Program-made: the position numbers and the translations under genes
Source: an uncultured Finegoldia sp.
GTDB taxonomy: Bacteria; Bacillota; Clostridia; Tissierellales; Peptoniphilaceae
Direction of reading: 5' to 3'
Length of the DNA stretch: 35,432 nucleotides
Assembly: GCF_947252345.1 (NCBI RefSeq)
Contig: NZ_CAMXVC010000021.1
Span: 1 to 35,432 of the forward strand
Notes under the pieces: model-generated
The model's database searches: none
What the model was told of the DNA's origin: nothing
Seen by the model: only the letters and a program-made list of their open reading frames with translations
In this document: one piece after another, positions 23,597 to 31,360 of the stretch
Layout: the number at the start of each line of letters is the position of its first letter
How positions within the stretch are numbered: position 1 is the stretch's first letter

Positions 23597-25334
23597 CGCT
23601 AACCCTCCATTCATTTGCCATTGTGTACATATTGTAGAGCTTTTTGTATTTGCCATCTTGTTCGAAAAGTTGTTGGTGCGAACCTCTTTCGACAATTTTT
23701 CCGTCTTCTACGAGGAGAATTTCATCCACTCCTCTTATCGCCGATAGCCTGTGTGCAATCATAAGAACCGTTTTGTCTTTCATCAAATTTTTGAAAGCTT
23801 TTTGTAGCTCGTATTCATTATCCGGGTCAATCGACGCAGAAGCTTCGTCCAGTATAACTATTTTCGAATTTTTCAAAATAGCTCGTGCAATTGCGATTCG
23901 TTGACATTCTCCACCAGAGAGATAAATTCCATCAGTTCCTATCTTCGTTTGCTCTCGTTCTTCGAGCCTGTCCAATAGGCTGTCGAGACCTGCAAGCGAA
24001 ATAGCTTTTAGCACTTCTTCTCTCTTGGCTCCATCTTTCGCCAACGCTACGTTGTTGTAGATTGTGTCAGAAAAGAGCTTCGAATCTTGGAATACAAATG
24101 ATATTTCCCTCAAAATTGCATCTTGCGAGTAGGTTTCTATGTTTTTCCCTCCGATTAAAATTTCTCCTGAATCAATCTTGTAGTACGCACAGACGAGTTT
24201 TGCGATTGTCGATTTGCCTGAGCCTGATTCTCCGACAAGTGCGTAGATTTTGTTTTCTCCGAGTTTGAGCGAAAGATTTTCGATGACTTTTTTCTCATCA
24301 TAAGAAAATGTTACGTTTTTAAATTCTATGTCGTGATTTTCAAAAACTTCTTCATTTCCAAACGTAATCTTTTCTTCTTGCATTTGCGTGTATAATTTTT
24401 CCAATGAGTCTACTGCATAACTTCCTTGAAAAGAATACATGCTGACGTACATAACAGCCATAAGTGCGGAGAACATCAATCCCGACAAGAACATTATCAT
24501 TATCAAGTCAAGTGCGATTAGCTTGGGCTGTCCTAATTTGTCTAAAAAGAACACCAAAGGTATTGTAAGTATTGCTATCATTCCAAAAAATAGTTCTTGA
24601 TATACCACATAAGTAGGTTTGCATTTTTTTGAGTACTTGTAGGCGTAATCCGAGTATTCATTTATTAATTTGAAAAGTTGTTTCATCGAGGAAACTGACA
24701 CGCCGAAAATTTTAATAACTGAAATTCCCCTGATGTATTCGACGGTTTCCGCCGACAATTTGTCCAAAGCTTCTTGATAAATTTTCATAAAATCGCTTCC
24801 TCCCATCATACTGAACAGACACAGAAGCGATAAGATTGTCAAAAACAAAATGCACAATCCAACTCTTAAACTTATAAAAAATCCCAATACCAAAATAATT
24901 ATCGGCATCGTAAATGCTTTCGTATTGTCCGGAATCATATGTGCTACTATTGTATGAGTTAGCGCTGCGTTGTCATCGATTATTTTTCTCGTACTGCCCG
25001 ATGAATGTGTGTCAAAAAATTTGAAGCTCGCCTTGCTCAATCCCTCTACACCTTTTTTTCTTAAAACATTCTCCAAGTGAAATCCGATTTTGTGTGCTAT
25101 AAGCACCGATAAAAAATAAATTACAGCTCCCACAAAAATAAATCCAGCTATTTTAAATGCGAAGCTCTCCGCCGAAGTCAAGTTTGAATCGACAATAAGG
25201 GTTTTCAAAAACTTGTAAATCAAGTAGTAACCATAATTTATAAATACGCACGAGATAAATGAGCAGAGTATAGCGACAAATACAAGAGGTTTTAAATTGG
25301 AAACGTAATTCAACAATTTTTTGTATACTTTCAT
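23580..25334 (-). CDS. ABC half-transporter (membrane domain fused to ATPase), first
   Basis: A 584-residue half-transporter with about six membrane helices (15-300) and an ATPase having Walker A GESGSGKS (368-375), signature LSGGEC (472-477), Walker B ILDE with Glu497 and the switch IAHRLS. AAAGGAG precedes the ATG. Both this and its partner retain all catalytic motifs, so both sites of the heterodimer may be active. It begins 55 bases after the TetR stop, and the gap holds a Fur-type box, so it may be the first gene of an iron-controlled transcript. Confidence 0.92.
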   Translation of the reverse strand: MKVYKKLLNYVSNLKPLVFVAILCSFISCVFINYGYYLIYKFLKTLIVDSNLTSAESFAFKIAGFIFVGAVIYFLSVLIAHKIGFHLENVLRKKGVEGLSKASFKFFDTHSSGSTRKIIDDNAALTHTIVAHMIPDNTKAFTMPIIILVLGFFISLRVGLCILFLTILSLLCLFSMMGGSDFMKIYQEALDKLSAETVEYIRGISVIKIFGVSVSSMKQLFKLINEYSDYAYKYSKKCKPTYVVYQELFFGMIAILTIPLVFFLDKLGQPKLIALDLIMIMFLSGLMFSALMAVMYVSMYSFQGSYAVDSLEKLYTQMQEEKITFGNEEVFENHDIEFKNVTFSYDEKKVIENLSLKLGENKIYALVGESGSGKSTIAKLVCAYYKIDSGEILIGGKNIETYSQDAILREISFVFQDSKLFSDTIYNNVALAKDGAKREEVLKAISLAGLDSLLDRLEEREQTKIGTDGIYLSGGECQRIAIARAILKNSKIVILDEASASIDPDNEYELQKAFKNLMKDKTVLMIAHRLSAIRGVDEILLVEDGKIVERGSHQQLFEQDGKYKKLYNMYTMANEWRVSDEELS

Positions 25335-25357
25335 ATTTTCTCCTTTCTAAAAGATTA

Positions 25358-25372
25358 TGATATTCATTATCA
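25358..25372 (-). promoter_or_regulatory. Fur-type 7-1-7 box before the ABC-ECF operon
   Basis: On the minus strand TGATAATGAATATCA matches the Gram-positive 7-1-7 Fur box (TGATAATNATTATCA) at all but one position. The wider 25353-25371 also matches 17 of 19 positions of the classical Fur box. It lies 23 bases before the ABC start codon. Confidence 0.75.
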
Positions 25373-25389
25373 GTAAAAAATAAAAAAAA

Positions 25390-25971
25390 TTATCCCTCCT
25401 TCAAAATTAGCAAAAACATTTTTTCAATCAAATCCTTTTTCTTCAACAGAAGTTGTCTGGATTGTAAAATATTTGATGACAGTATCGTAGAATTGATAAA
25501 AAAAGTCAGAATTTCAAATTTCTCGGCTGCAATGCTGTACTCTTTGAAGTCAATATTTATCGACTTGAAGGCTTCTATTGTTTTACGCACTAAAATTTTG
25601 TAAATTTCTTCAAGTTTTTTGTTTCTTTTTTTCGTAAGCAAAAACTCCACATAAACTCCTGTTAGCGTTGTATCGTCTATTACTTTTTTTGTCATTTCTC
25701 TTGCCAAAAATTCGATACTCAGTTTTTTTTCTGCATCCAAAGATTTTTTTATAATTTCATTTCGGTAATTGATGCCATCGACCATCAAATCGTAAATAAT
25801 GTCGGTTGTGTTCTTGTAGTAGTGGTAAAATCCTCCCTTTGATAGACCGGTTTCTCTGACCAAATCTTCCATTGTGGTGTTTGAAAATCCCAGCTCGACA
25901 AAAACTTTCGCCGCAACTTTTTTTATTTCTTCTTTTCTCTGTTCGTATGACATTCTTTTATTTCTAACCAT
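25390..25971 (-). CDS. TetR family regulator of the ABC-ECF locus
   Basis: A 193-residue TetR-like regulator; the N-terminal domain (about 10-58) carries the helix-turn-helix and ends in the typical SKGGFYHYYKNTTDIIYDLM. GAGG lies before the ATG. It precedes the two half-transporters and ECF genes on the same strand and has its own promoter with a palindrome at the start point. So the locus seems to have two inputs: this TetR, sensing an unknown ligand, and a Fur-type regulator at the internal promoter. Confidence 0.88.
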   Translation of the reverse strand: MVRNKRMSYEQRKEEIKKVAAKVFVELGFSNTTMEDLVRETGLSKGGFYHYYKNTTDIIYDLMVDGINYRNEIIKKSLDAEKKLSIEFLAREMTKKVIDDTTLTGVYVEFLLTKKRNKKLEEIYKILVRKTIEAFKSINIDFKEYSIAAEKFEILTFFINSTILSSNILQSRQLLLKKKDLIEKMFLLILKEG

Positions 25972-25980
25972 ATTTACCTC

Positions 25981-26034
25981 TATCGACGCTATCGTCTATA
26001 AGAAAATTATAGAACAATTTTATCTCGTTGTAAA
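25981..26034 (-). promoter_or_regulatory. TetR promoter with operator at the start point
   Basis: Leftward TTTACA (26029-26034) and TATAAT (26006-26011) are 17 bases apart. The inverted repeat TATCGACG-CTAT-CGTCTATA (25981-26000, one mismatch) lies just after the -10, covering the probable start of transcription. Confidence 0.75.
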
Positions 26035-26053
26035 TAGTTTTTTTTAAAAATGA

Positions 26054-26073
26054 TGCCAACAGATTTGTTGGCA
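26054..26073 (-). terminator. Probable terminator of the acetyltransferase gene
   Basis: TGCCAAC (26054-26060) and GTTGGCA (26067-26073) form a perfect 7-bp stem with a 6-base loop, followed leftward by ATCATTTTT. It is downstream of the GNAT gene. Confidence 0.7.
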
Positions 26074-26110
26074 CCACCAAATAAATATCGCTGTTGATTT
26101 TTTTGAATTT

Positions 26111-26548
26111 TTAAAATTTATGGTAAAAACACGCCGAATCCGACAAATCCCATGCGCCTTGTTTTTTGTAAAAATTATAAGCTGGGCTGTTTTTTAAAGT
26201 TGTAAAAAAAGCTCCGCTGACTTTTTGTTTTTTCAATTCGTCGATGGTTGTCTGATACAATTTCGTAGCGACGCCTTTTCTCCTGTATTCTTCAGATACA
26301 AAAAATTCATAGATGTAGTAGGTCGTTTCTTGTGAGTATTTTCTCGTGTGTCCCATTATCGCCGCAATTATTTTGCCTTTTTCAACTACAACATTTCCGT
26401 AAAATTTTGGAAATTCTAAAATAGTGTTAAGCGATTCTTTTGCTGTTTCTTCTGTCCAATTGTCATTCCAGGGTTCTTTATTGTATGTTTCGACCATAAG
26501 ATGAGATAATTCATCGAGGTCTGATTTCAAAATTTTTCTAACTTCCAA
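26111..26548 (-). CDS. GNAT family N-acetyltransferase, TTG start
   Basis: A 145-residue GNAT acetyltransferase. The acetyl-CoA pyrophosphate loop is EEYRRKGVATKLY (87-99, RRKGVA), followed by the C-terminal NSPAYNFYKKQGA pattern. The start is TTG at 26548: GGAGGAG lies 7 bases upstream and there is no nearby ATG in frame. The acceptor substrate is unknown. A Fur-type box abuts its -10, so it may be induced by iron shortage along with the ABC-ECF locus. Confidence 0.87.
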   Translation of the reverse strand: MEVRKILKSDLDELSHLMVETYNKEPWNDNWTEETAKESLNTILEFPKFYGNVVVEKGKIIAAIMGHTRKYSQETTYYIYEFFVSEEYRRKGVATKLYQTTIDELKKQKVSGAFFTTLKNSPAYNFYKKQGAWDLSDSACFYHKF

Positions 26549-26597
26549 ATCAATTCTCCTCCTATTATTTTATTAATTGTTGCAATTCAGCTTTTAT

Positions 26598-26617
26598 TGA
26601 TATTCATTATTATTATA
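26598..26617 (-). promoter_or_regulatory. Fur-type box abutting the -10 of the GNAT gene
   Basis: On the minus strand TAATAATGAATATCA (26598-26612) matches the 7-1-7 Fur box with two mismatches and shares its core with the other sites. A leftward TATAAT (26612-26617) touches it; the -35 would be TTGTGT (26635-26640), 17 bases away. This is the weakest of the four boxes. Confidence 0.55.
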
Positions 26618-26753
26618 CACGCTAAAAAAAACTCACACAACTAGAAAATTTTTTTGAAAACCATCGAAGAAAATCCGTTATTTTTTTTCAGATTTTTTTG
26701 TTGTAGTTTTTTGTCGAAGATTATATTATAATTGAAACAACAAGGAGTGGCTT

Positions 26754-27761
26754 ATGGACGAAAAAAGGAAACTGAAATTTATTTTTTACGCGTTTACGCT
26801 TTTATTGGTTGTCGGCGTAGTTGGATATATGTTTTTGTTAAAAGTAGACTTTATCGATGCTTTATATATGACTGTCATTACAATTTCGACCGTTGGTTTC
26901 GGTGAGATTGGCACTACGAGCAATTGGTCGGAGCTTTTTTCGATTGTGATGATTTTTTTGGGCGTCGGCACTGTCGGTTACGCTTTTACTACGATAGTTG
27001 CGATGTTTGTTGAGGGAAAAGTTAAAGATTTGTGGAAGGGAAGTAAAATGGACAAAAAAATTTCTGCTCTAAATGCTCACTACATTATTTGCGGTTCTGG
27101 AGAATTGGCAGAGGTAATAATCAAAAAATTTATTGACGAAAATTTGGATTTTGTTGTAGTCACAGACAATCGCGAGGACCTCGATGATTACAGCCATGAC
27201 GATATTTTGGTGGTGGAAGGCAATTCCACAGAAGAAAGCGTGTTGGAGCAATGTGGAATCGAGAAAGCGAAGGGACTTGTGTCTGCTTTAGATTCTGAAG
27301 TGGATAATATCGTAACGGTTTTGACGGCGAGAAATCTCAACAAAAATATTTACATAATTGCAAATGCAATCACAAAATCCGGCAGCGAAAAATTGCTAAA
27401 AGTCGGTGCCAACAAAACACTGTCCGCCGTGGAAATCAGCGGAAAAAGAATGGCTTCGTTGATGATAAAGCCAAATATAATCTCGTTTTTGGACGTGGTT
27501 ACGAGAATCGGAGATGTGGAATTGGATTTGGAAGAAGTTGTCGTCAAAAGTGGCTCTTATCTCGAAAACAAAAATCTTCTCGAAGCGCAAATTCCGAGCA
27601 AAACCGGTCTCATTGTCCTTGCGATAAAAAAAATCGAGGACGACAAAATGCTTTTCAATCCACCGGTCAACTACACATTTAAAATCGGCGATGTTCTAAT
27701 CGTTCTCGGAAGAGAAGAACAAGTTGAAAAATTAAAACACTTAGGTGATGAAATAAAATAA
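26754..27761 (+). CDS. Two-helix potassium channel with RCK/TrkA-N domain
   Basis: A 335-residue MthK/Kch-like channel. Two membrane helices (about 8-30 and 60-88) flank the pore loop, whose selectivity filter is TVGFGE (46-51) in place of the common TVGYGD. A cytoplasmic RCK (TrkA-N) domain begins with HYIICGSGELAEVI (109-122), a modified Rossmann loop, and is followed by a TrkA-C domain (about 250-330). It should conduct K+ under control of a nucleotide or cation bound to the RCK ring. AAGGAG precedes the ATG and TATAAT is at 26727-26732. It is monocistronic. Confidence 0.9.
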   Translation: MDEKRKLKFIFYAFTLLLVVGVVGYMFLLKVDFIDALYMTVITISTVGFGEIGTTSNWSELFSIVMIFLGVGTVGYAFTTIVAMFVEGKVKDLWKGSKMDKKISALNAHYIICGSGELAEVIIKKFIDENLDFVVVTDNREDLDDYSHDDILVVEGNSTEESVLEQCGIEKAKGLVSALDSEVDNIVTVLTARNLNKNIYIIANAITKSGSEKLLKVGANKTLSAVEISGKRMASLMIKPNIISFLDVVTRIGDVELDLEEVVVKSGSYLENKNLLEAQIPSKTGLIVLAIKKIEDDKMLFNPPVNYTFKIGDVLIVLGREEQVEKLKHLGDEIK

Positions 27762-27784
27762 AGGCTAGCGTCAAGCTAAGCCTT
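27761..27784. terminator. Terminator between convergent channel and 2Fe-2S genes
   Basis: AAGGCTAGC (27761-27769) pairs with GCTAAGCCTT (27775-27784) with one bulged base, followed by T6 rightward. The leftward side is also T-rich. Confidence 0.82.
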
Positions 27785-27793
27785 TTTTCGTTT

Positions 27794-28273
27794 TTATCGT
27801 ATTTTTTCGAGAACTTGTTTTGTTTTTTCCTTGTCCATATGATGATAAAATTTGCCATTAATCATTATGTTGGGGCCATCTTTGCATTTTTTGAAACAAT
27901 TTTGCGACCTGAGACTTATTTTGCCGTCAGGTGATGTTTCGTTAAAATCCAATCCCAGTTCTTTTTTCACCGTTTTCAAAACTTCCATAGAGCCATTTTT
28001 CGCACATCTCGGCCCAGAACAGCACACTATTTCGTATTCAACTTTCGACTGCTTGATGGATGGTATAAATTTTATTATCGTTTTGATGAATTTCTCGTCA
28101 ATTTCGAAAGCTTCTGCGATTTGTTTTTGGTGGCTGATTGAAACGCAGCCGAAAAAATCTTGGCAATTTCTAATCGAAACCTTCGCCCCTTCTTGACTTC
28201 CCTTGCCAAAACTTTCAACAGTTTCGTCCAATTTTTCCTTAAAAATCAATTCTTCATTTATATCTTCGTTCAT
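27794..28273 (-). CDS. NuoE-like thioredoxin-fold 2Fe-2S protein
   Basis: A 159-residue protein of the 24-kDa/NuoE family: a helical N-terminal part (1-70) and a thioredoxin-like domain binding one 2Fe-2S cluster. The ligands are the pairs Cys85-x4-Cys90 (CSGPRC) and Cys126-x3-Cys130 (CFKKC); Cys84 is extra. In NuoE, HoxE and formate dehydrogenase gamma subunits this protein passes electrons to a flavin subunit, but no NuoF-like gene is near, so it stands alone. GAGGGG precedes the ATG. A stand-alone ferredoxin role is possible. Confidence 0.85.
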   Translation of the reverse strand: MNEDINEELIFKEKLDETVESFGKGSQEGAKVSIRNCQDFFGCVSISHQKQIAEAFEIDEKFIKTIIKFIPSIKQSKVEYEIVCCSGPRCAKNGSMEVLKTVKKELGLDFNETSPDGKISLRSQNCFKKCKDGPNIMINGKFYHHMDKEKTKQVLEKIR

Positions 28274-28373
28274 ATTTTCCCCTCAAAAATTTATTTTGCA
28301 CACAGGCTAAAATTTTTCACAAAAAATCCCCTTCTTTAAACTATTTATACCCACAACTGTTTCATTCAAGCAA

Positions 28374-28403
28374 AAAATAGATGAGTTTTGTCCCATCTAT
28401 TTT
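28374..28403 (-). terminator. Terminator of the DUF438/PAS gene
   Basis: AAAATAGATG (28374-28383) and CATCTATTTT (28394-28403) form a perfect 10-bp stem with a 10-base loop and a leftward T6. Confidence 0.85.
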
Positions 28404-28425
28404 GATATTTGCAAAATTTTCGACA

Positions 28426-29739
28426 TCAATCGTTTTGTTTTTTTAGATAGTCCTTGTAGAAACTCATATCCTGAACAATTTCAAGAACTCCTTTGTAGAT
28501 TTCGTTTTTGTCTCGCACTGCGTAGTAGCTAACTTGGTAGTCTTTGTCCCCGATTTTTTTGACAAGCTTCAACGAATCTCTCTTTTTCTCTTTGAAATCT
28601 TTTATGAGTGCTCTGACCATCGGTTCTATTTGTGGCGGATGACAAGTGTAGACTTCTCGTCCCAACGAACTCATCGGCCTTTTAAAAACTTTGGCTTCTT
28701 TGTTGTCGTTGTAATACGAATTTATATCATTGTCATCGACAAAAGTTATTTCAAATTCCATCGTATCCAACATAGCCTCTAACTGGTCGACTCTCATTTT
28801 ACCCTTTCTGAAATGAATGTAGTCGTCCTCTCTGATATTTTTTTCTTCGACAACATCTGCGTAGGAAATCAAATTGTGTTCGTAGTCTTTGAGATCCTCG
28901 TACAACATATCCAAATCATCTTTTGTAAATGTGTCTTTCAAAAGCGGATAGAGAATGTTTTCTTCTTTGTAGGTCATTTCGTCGGCTCTCGTCAGACAAT
29001 CCTCGAAAAGTTTTTTGTTTTTATCTTTTATTGCCCTTTTTAAGTTTTTCGATATCTCAACATCAACTGCCCACATTATATCCGATGGACCCGGTTTGTT
29101 GTACTTCACTTTCAACAGCGGATAAATCAAATCGCCTTTTTTCTTGTAGTGCGAACAAATTTTTAGGATTCCATCGTCAAAATCCATTTTTGCGATGGCT
29201 TTCTTTATCAATTCTTTTACTTTTTCATTTTCCCTCGCCATATACGAAATAAATTTTTGTCCGTCGTAATTTTCTTCGTTTTTTTCGTTGTCTGTCATCC
29301 CGTGAAACAACGCCGAATGCACATCGCACAATTTTCTGACTTCTTCTTTGTCTATTCCCGAACTCAAAAGTTCTTCTTCTGCATCCATTATTTCAGACGA
29401 AGACACCCCTTCAAAATTTGCCACAAAATCCTTTCTTACGGCTTCGAGATTTTCTCCGTTCGACAGTCTTTCAATGTAATTTTTCAAAAGCAATTTTCTA
29501 TGCACAACTTCATCGTCATTTGACGAATCGACTACCTCATACCCAAACTTTTCAAGTTTTTCAGATAGATTTTCGATTCCCATTATCTTTGCTCCACGTT
29601 TCAGCGAAACTTTTTTTGCCATTGTGTTGAACATTAGTGGATTGTCCAACGCTTTGAATCCCATATTTATGAGAATATCTTTTAATTCTGGATTTTCTGT
29701 AACTAGAACATAAACAGCTTTGTTAATATCAATTTTCAT
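28426..29739 (-). CDS. DUF438 protein with hemerythrin-like and PAS domains
   Basis: A 437-residue cytoplasmic protein with the usual four-part build of this family: a DUF1858-like domain (1-65), DUF438 (about 75-148), a hemerythrin-like helical bundle (about 155-295) and a C-terminal PAS domain (about 315-432, with GREVYTCHPP). It may sense oxygen, NO or redox state. Several positions that usually carry metal ligands look changed: the family's KEN after the HY pair is KGD at 201-203, and DEIR is VEIS at 227-230; His197, Glu259 and Glu260 remain. AGGAGG precedes the ATG, and a perfect Fur-type box lies 38 bases upstream. Confidence 0.85.
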   Translation of the reverse strand: MKIDINKAVYVLVTENPELKDILINMGFKALDNPLMFNTMAKKVSLKRGAKIMGIENLSEKLEKFGYEVVDSSNDDEVVHRKLLLKNYIERLSNGENLEAVRKDFVANFEGVSSSEIMDAEEELLSSGIDKEEVRKLCDVHSALFHGMTDNEKNEENYDGQKFISYMARENEKVKELIKKAIAKMDFDDGILKICSHYKKKGDLIYPLLKVKYNKPGPSDIMWAVDVEISKNLKRAIKDKNKKLFEDCLTRADEMTYKEENILYPLLKDTFTKDDLDMLYEDLKDYEHNLISYADVVEEKNIREDDYIHFRKGKMRVDQLEAMLDTMEFEITFVDDNDINSYYNDNKEAKVFKRPMSSLGREVYTCHPPQIEPMVRALIKDFKEKKRDSLKLVKKIGDKDYQVSYYAVRDKNEIYKGVLEIVQDMSFYKDYLKKQND

Positions 29740-29763
29740 ATTTGCCTCCTATTTTATTTCTTT

Positions 29764-29791
29764 ATTATAAAGTTTATGATAATTATTATCA
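29764..29791 (-). promoter_or_regulatory. Perfect Fur-type 7-1-7 box, DUF438 gene promoter
   Basis: On the minus strand TGATAATAATTATCA (29777-29791) is an exact match to the TGATAATNATTATCA consensus. TATAAT (29764-29769) lies just downstream, placing the box in the promoter spacer. A small palindrome GTAAC-ATTT-GTTAC (29792-29805) abuts it upstream. Confidence 0.82.
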
Positions 29792-29816
29792 GTAACATTT
29801 GTTACAACTTTACAAA

Positions 29817-30563
29817 CTATTTTGTGTCGAAAAACTTTCTAAGCTTTTTCGCATATTCTCGTGGATTTTCGTGCAGAAATTGTCCATGCCCCATTTTTTC
29901 AAAAACTTCGCTATTCATTTGGACGAGGTGTTTTTTGAGGATAGTTTCACTTTTCAGAGGTAGTGGCTCATTGCTCCCTCTCCAAAATAAAACCGGATTG
30001 GTGAAATTTTTCAAATTTTCTGAAATTTTATAGTGGTAAATGAATTTGCAGCAATTTTTGATTGTCTTTTCAGAAATTTTCTCGTAGAACATTTCCACAA
30101 CGCTTTCGTTGTCTTTTCCCATAACCATATTCAATAATGGCCTTGGAATTTGTCTTTTGCTTTTAATCATATTCGCTCCAAAAACAAAAGCTCTCGTCAG
30201 TAGAGGTGCAATCCATCCGAGTTCAACCGTGATGGCGGCATCGAGCAAAACTTTTTGTGCGGAGATTTTCCCCCTTGAAATTAGTTCAACGGCAATCGTC
30301 GCCCCCATGGAAAAGCCACAAATTCCGTAGACTTTTCCGCCCATTTCATCCAGTATGTAGTTTTCAACTTTATCAATGGTTTTTTCCAAGGATGATACGT
30401 CGTTGGGCTTTGTAGGACAATGGCCGTCCAACTCACACAAAACGACATAATAGTCTTGTAGATAAGGCAACAGTTCGCCAAAACACAACTGTGCAGTCGA
30501 TGCCAATCCGTGAATAAATAAAATCGATTTGTCGTTTTTGTTTCCGTACGAAATAAAATTCAT
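29817..30563 (-). CDS. Alpha/beta hydrolase
   Basis: A 248-residue soluble alpha/beta hydrolase. It opens with FIHGLAS (oxyanion region, 16-22), has the nucleophile elbow GFSMG with Ser85 (83-87), and a probable His in MGHGQFLHENP near the C-terminus; the acid is less certain (WRGSNEPLP lacks the usual Asp, so Glu or another residue may serve). The substrate is unknown. AAAGGA precedes the ATG. It follows the upstream membrane protein by 44 bases, and both probably depend on the promoter with the Fur-type box at 31183-31197. Confidence 0.83.
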   Translation of the reverse strand: MNFISYGNKNDKSILFIHGLASTAQLCFGELLPYLQDYYVVLCELDGHCPTKPNDVSSLEKTIDKVENYILDEMGGKVYGICGFSMGATIAVELISRGKISAQKVLLDAAITVELGWIAPLLTRAFVFGANMIKSKRQIPRPLLNMVMGKDNESVVEMFYEKISEKTIKNCCKFIYHYKISENLKNFTNPVLFWRGSNEPLPLKSETILKKHLVQMNSEVFEKMGHGQFLHENPREYAKKLRKFFDTK

Positions 30564-30607
30564 CGTCTTTTCCTTTCCTATAAGTGATTTTTAACTCTAA
30601 TCCGACT

Positions 30608-31087
30608 TTAAAACAATGTCAACAAATATCCATCGACAATTGCCACCAAAAAATGCAACGGCACGGCTCTCAAAAATGCGTGGACGTGTTTTTTCGGATT
30701 TTGGTACAGGGATTTTTGTGGAATTTCTGAAAATCTTATTCGGCTCGTGTTTCTCCACCACAACAAGTCGATTACCACGAGGTCAAAAACATTCAAACTT
30801 TCTCCCAATATGAAAAGCGATAAAAAATTTTTGTCAAAATTTCTAGTTCGTATCGCCAAACCCATAAGAAAAAACAACACGCAAAACAGTACAAAATTTG
30901 CCAACCACACTGCAACCTTTCCTCTTTCCACAAACTTCCCACGATATTTTTCTGTTTCTTTGATGATTTGCTGAACTTCGTCCGGATATGAGCTGTAATT
31001 TTTCAGATTTTTCGCATCAGTTCCCGTTCCAACGACACATAAAACAAAAAATAATAAACACAAAATCAAAGTTTGTAGCAAAAGCAT
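30608..31087 (-). CDS. Small membrane protein, unknown function
   Basis: A 159-residue protein with hydrophobic segments at about 2-20, 58-78, 85-110 and 140-158, and a charged stretch (24-56) containing TGTDAKNLKNYSSYPDEVQQ. I do not assign a family. GGAGGTG lies before the ATG. It is the first gene of a probable two-gene unit with the alpha/beta hydrolase and is preceded by a promoter-like TATAAT and a Fur-type box. Confidence 0.75.
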   Translation of the reverse strand: MLLLQTLILCLLFFVLCVVGTGTDAKNLKNYSSYPDEVQQIIKETEKYRGKFVERGKVAVWLANFVLFCVLFFLMGLAIRTRNFDKNFLSLFILGESLNVFDLVVIDLLWWRNTSRIRFSEIPQKSLYQNPKKHVHAFLRAVPLHFLVAIVDGYLLTLF

Positions 31088-31182
31088 ATTCCACCTCCAA
31101 GGATTTCACTGACTTAAATTCAACAGTTATATGATTTGTATTCAAAAAGCAGCTTCACATTTTTCGATTTTTAAACCATTAA

Positions 31183-31208
31183 TGATATTCATTGTCACTT
31201 TTATTATA
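31183..31208 (-). promoter_or_regulatory. Fur-type box and -10 of the membrane protein-hydrolase unit
   Basis: On the minus strand TGACAATGAATATCA (31183-31197) matches the 7-1-7 Fur box with two mismatches, and TATAAT is at 31203-31208. The box would cover the start of transcription, the same arrangement as at 26598-26617. No good -35 was found. Confidence 0.6.
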
Positions 31209-31234
31209 CACCTTTGATTTCTCAAATTTTACGC

Positions 31235-31360
31235 TATGTGATGATTTTTATCAAAAAAACTGACCTCCATCAGTTAGCTTGGCTACTAACTTACGAGGTC
31301 AGTTGAAAATCTGCGATTTTTTTTCATAGGATATTAATGAAGATTAAAAATCATCGCATA
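31235..31360. repeat. 126-bp nested inverted repeat
   Basis: The outer arms TATGTGATGATTTTT (31235-31249) and AAAAATCATCGCATA (31346-31360) pair at 14 of 15 positions. Inside them are the 10-bp arms of the terminator (31258-31267 and 31295-31304) and 6-bp arms AGTTAG/CTAACT (31272-31277, 31286-31291). The outer right arm touches the stop codon of the surface protein gene. Confidence 0.75.
31258..31304 (-). terminator. Terminator of the YSIRK surface protein gene
   Basis: AACTGACCTC (31258-31267) and GAGGTCAGTT (31295-31304) form a perfect 10-bp stem, with a second stem inside, followed leftward by seven Ts. Confidence 0.88.

Noticed and set aside
23597..23695. A 33-residue longer start for the second ABC half-transporter
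   Set aside because: It would overlap the preceding gene by more than 100 bases; GGAGGG fits the ATG at 23596.
31235..31360. Insertion sequence or MITE
   Set aside because: I saw no target-site duplication and no second copy in the window, so only the inverted repeat is reported.
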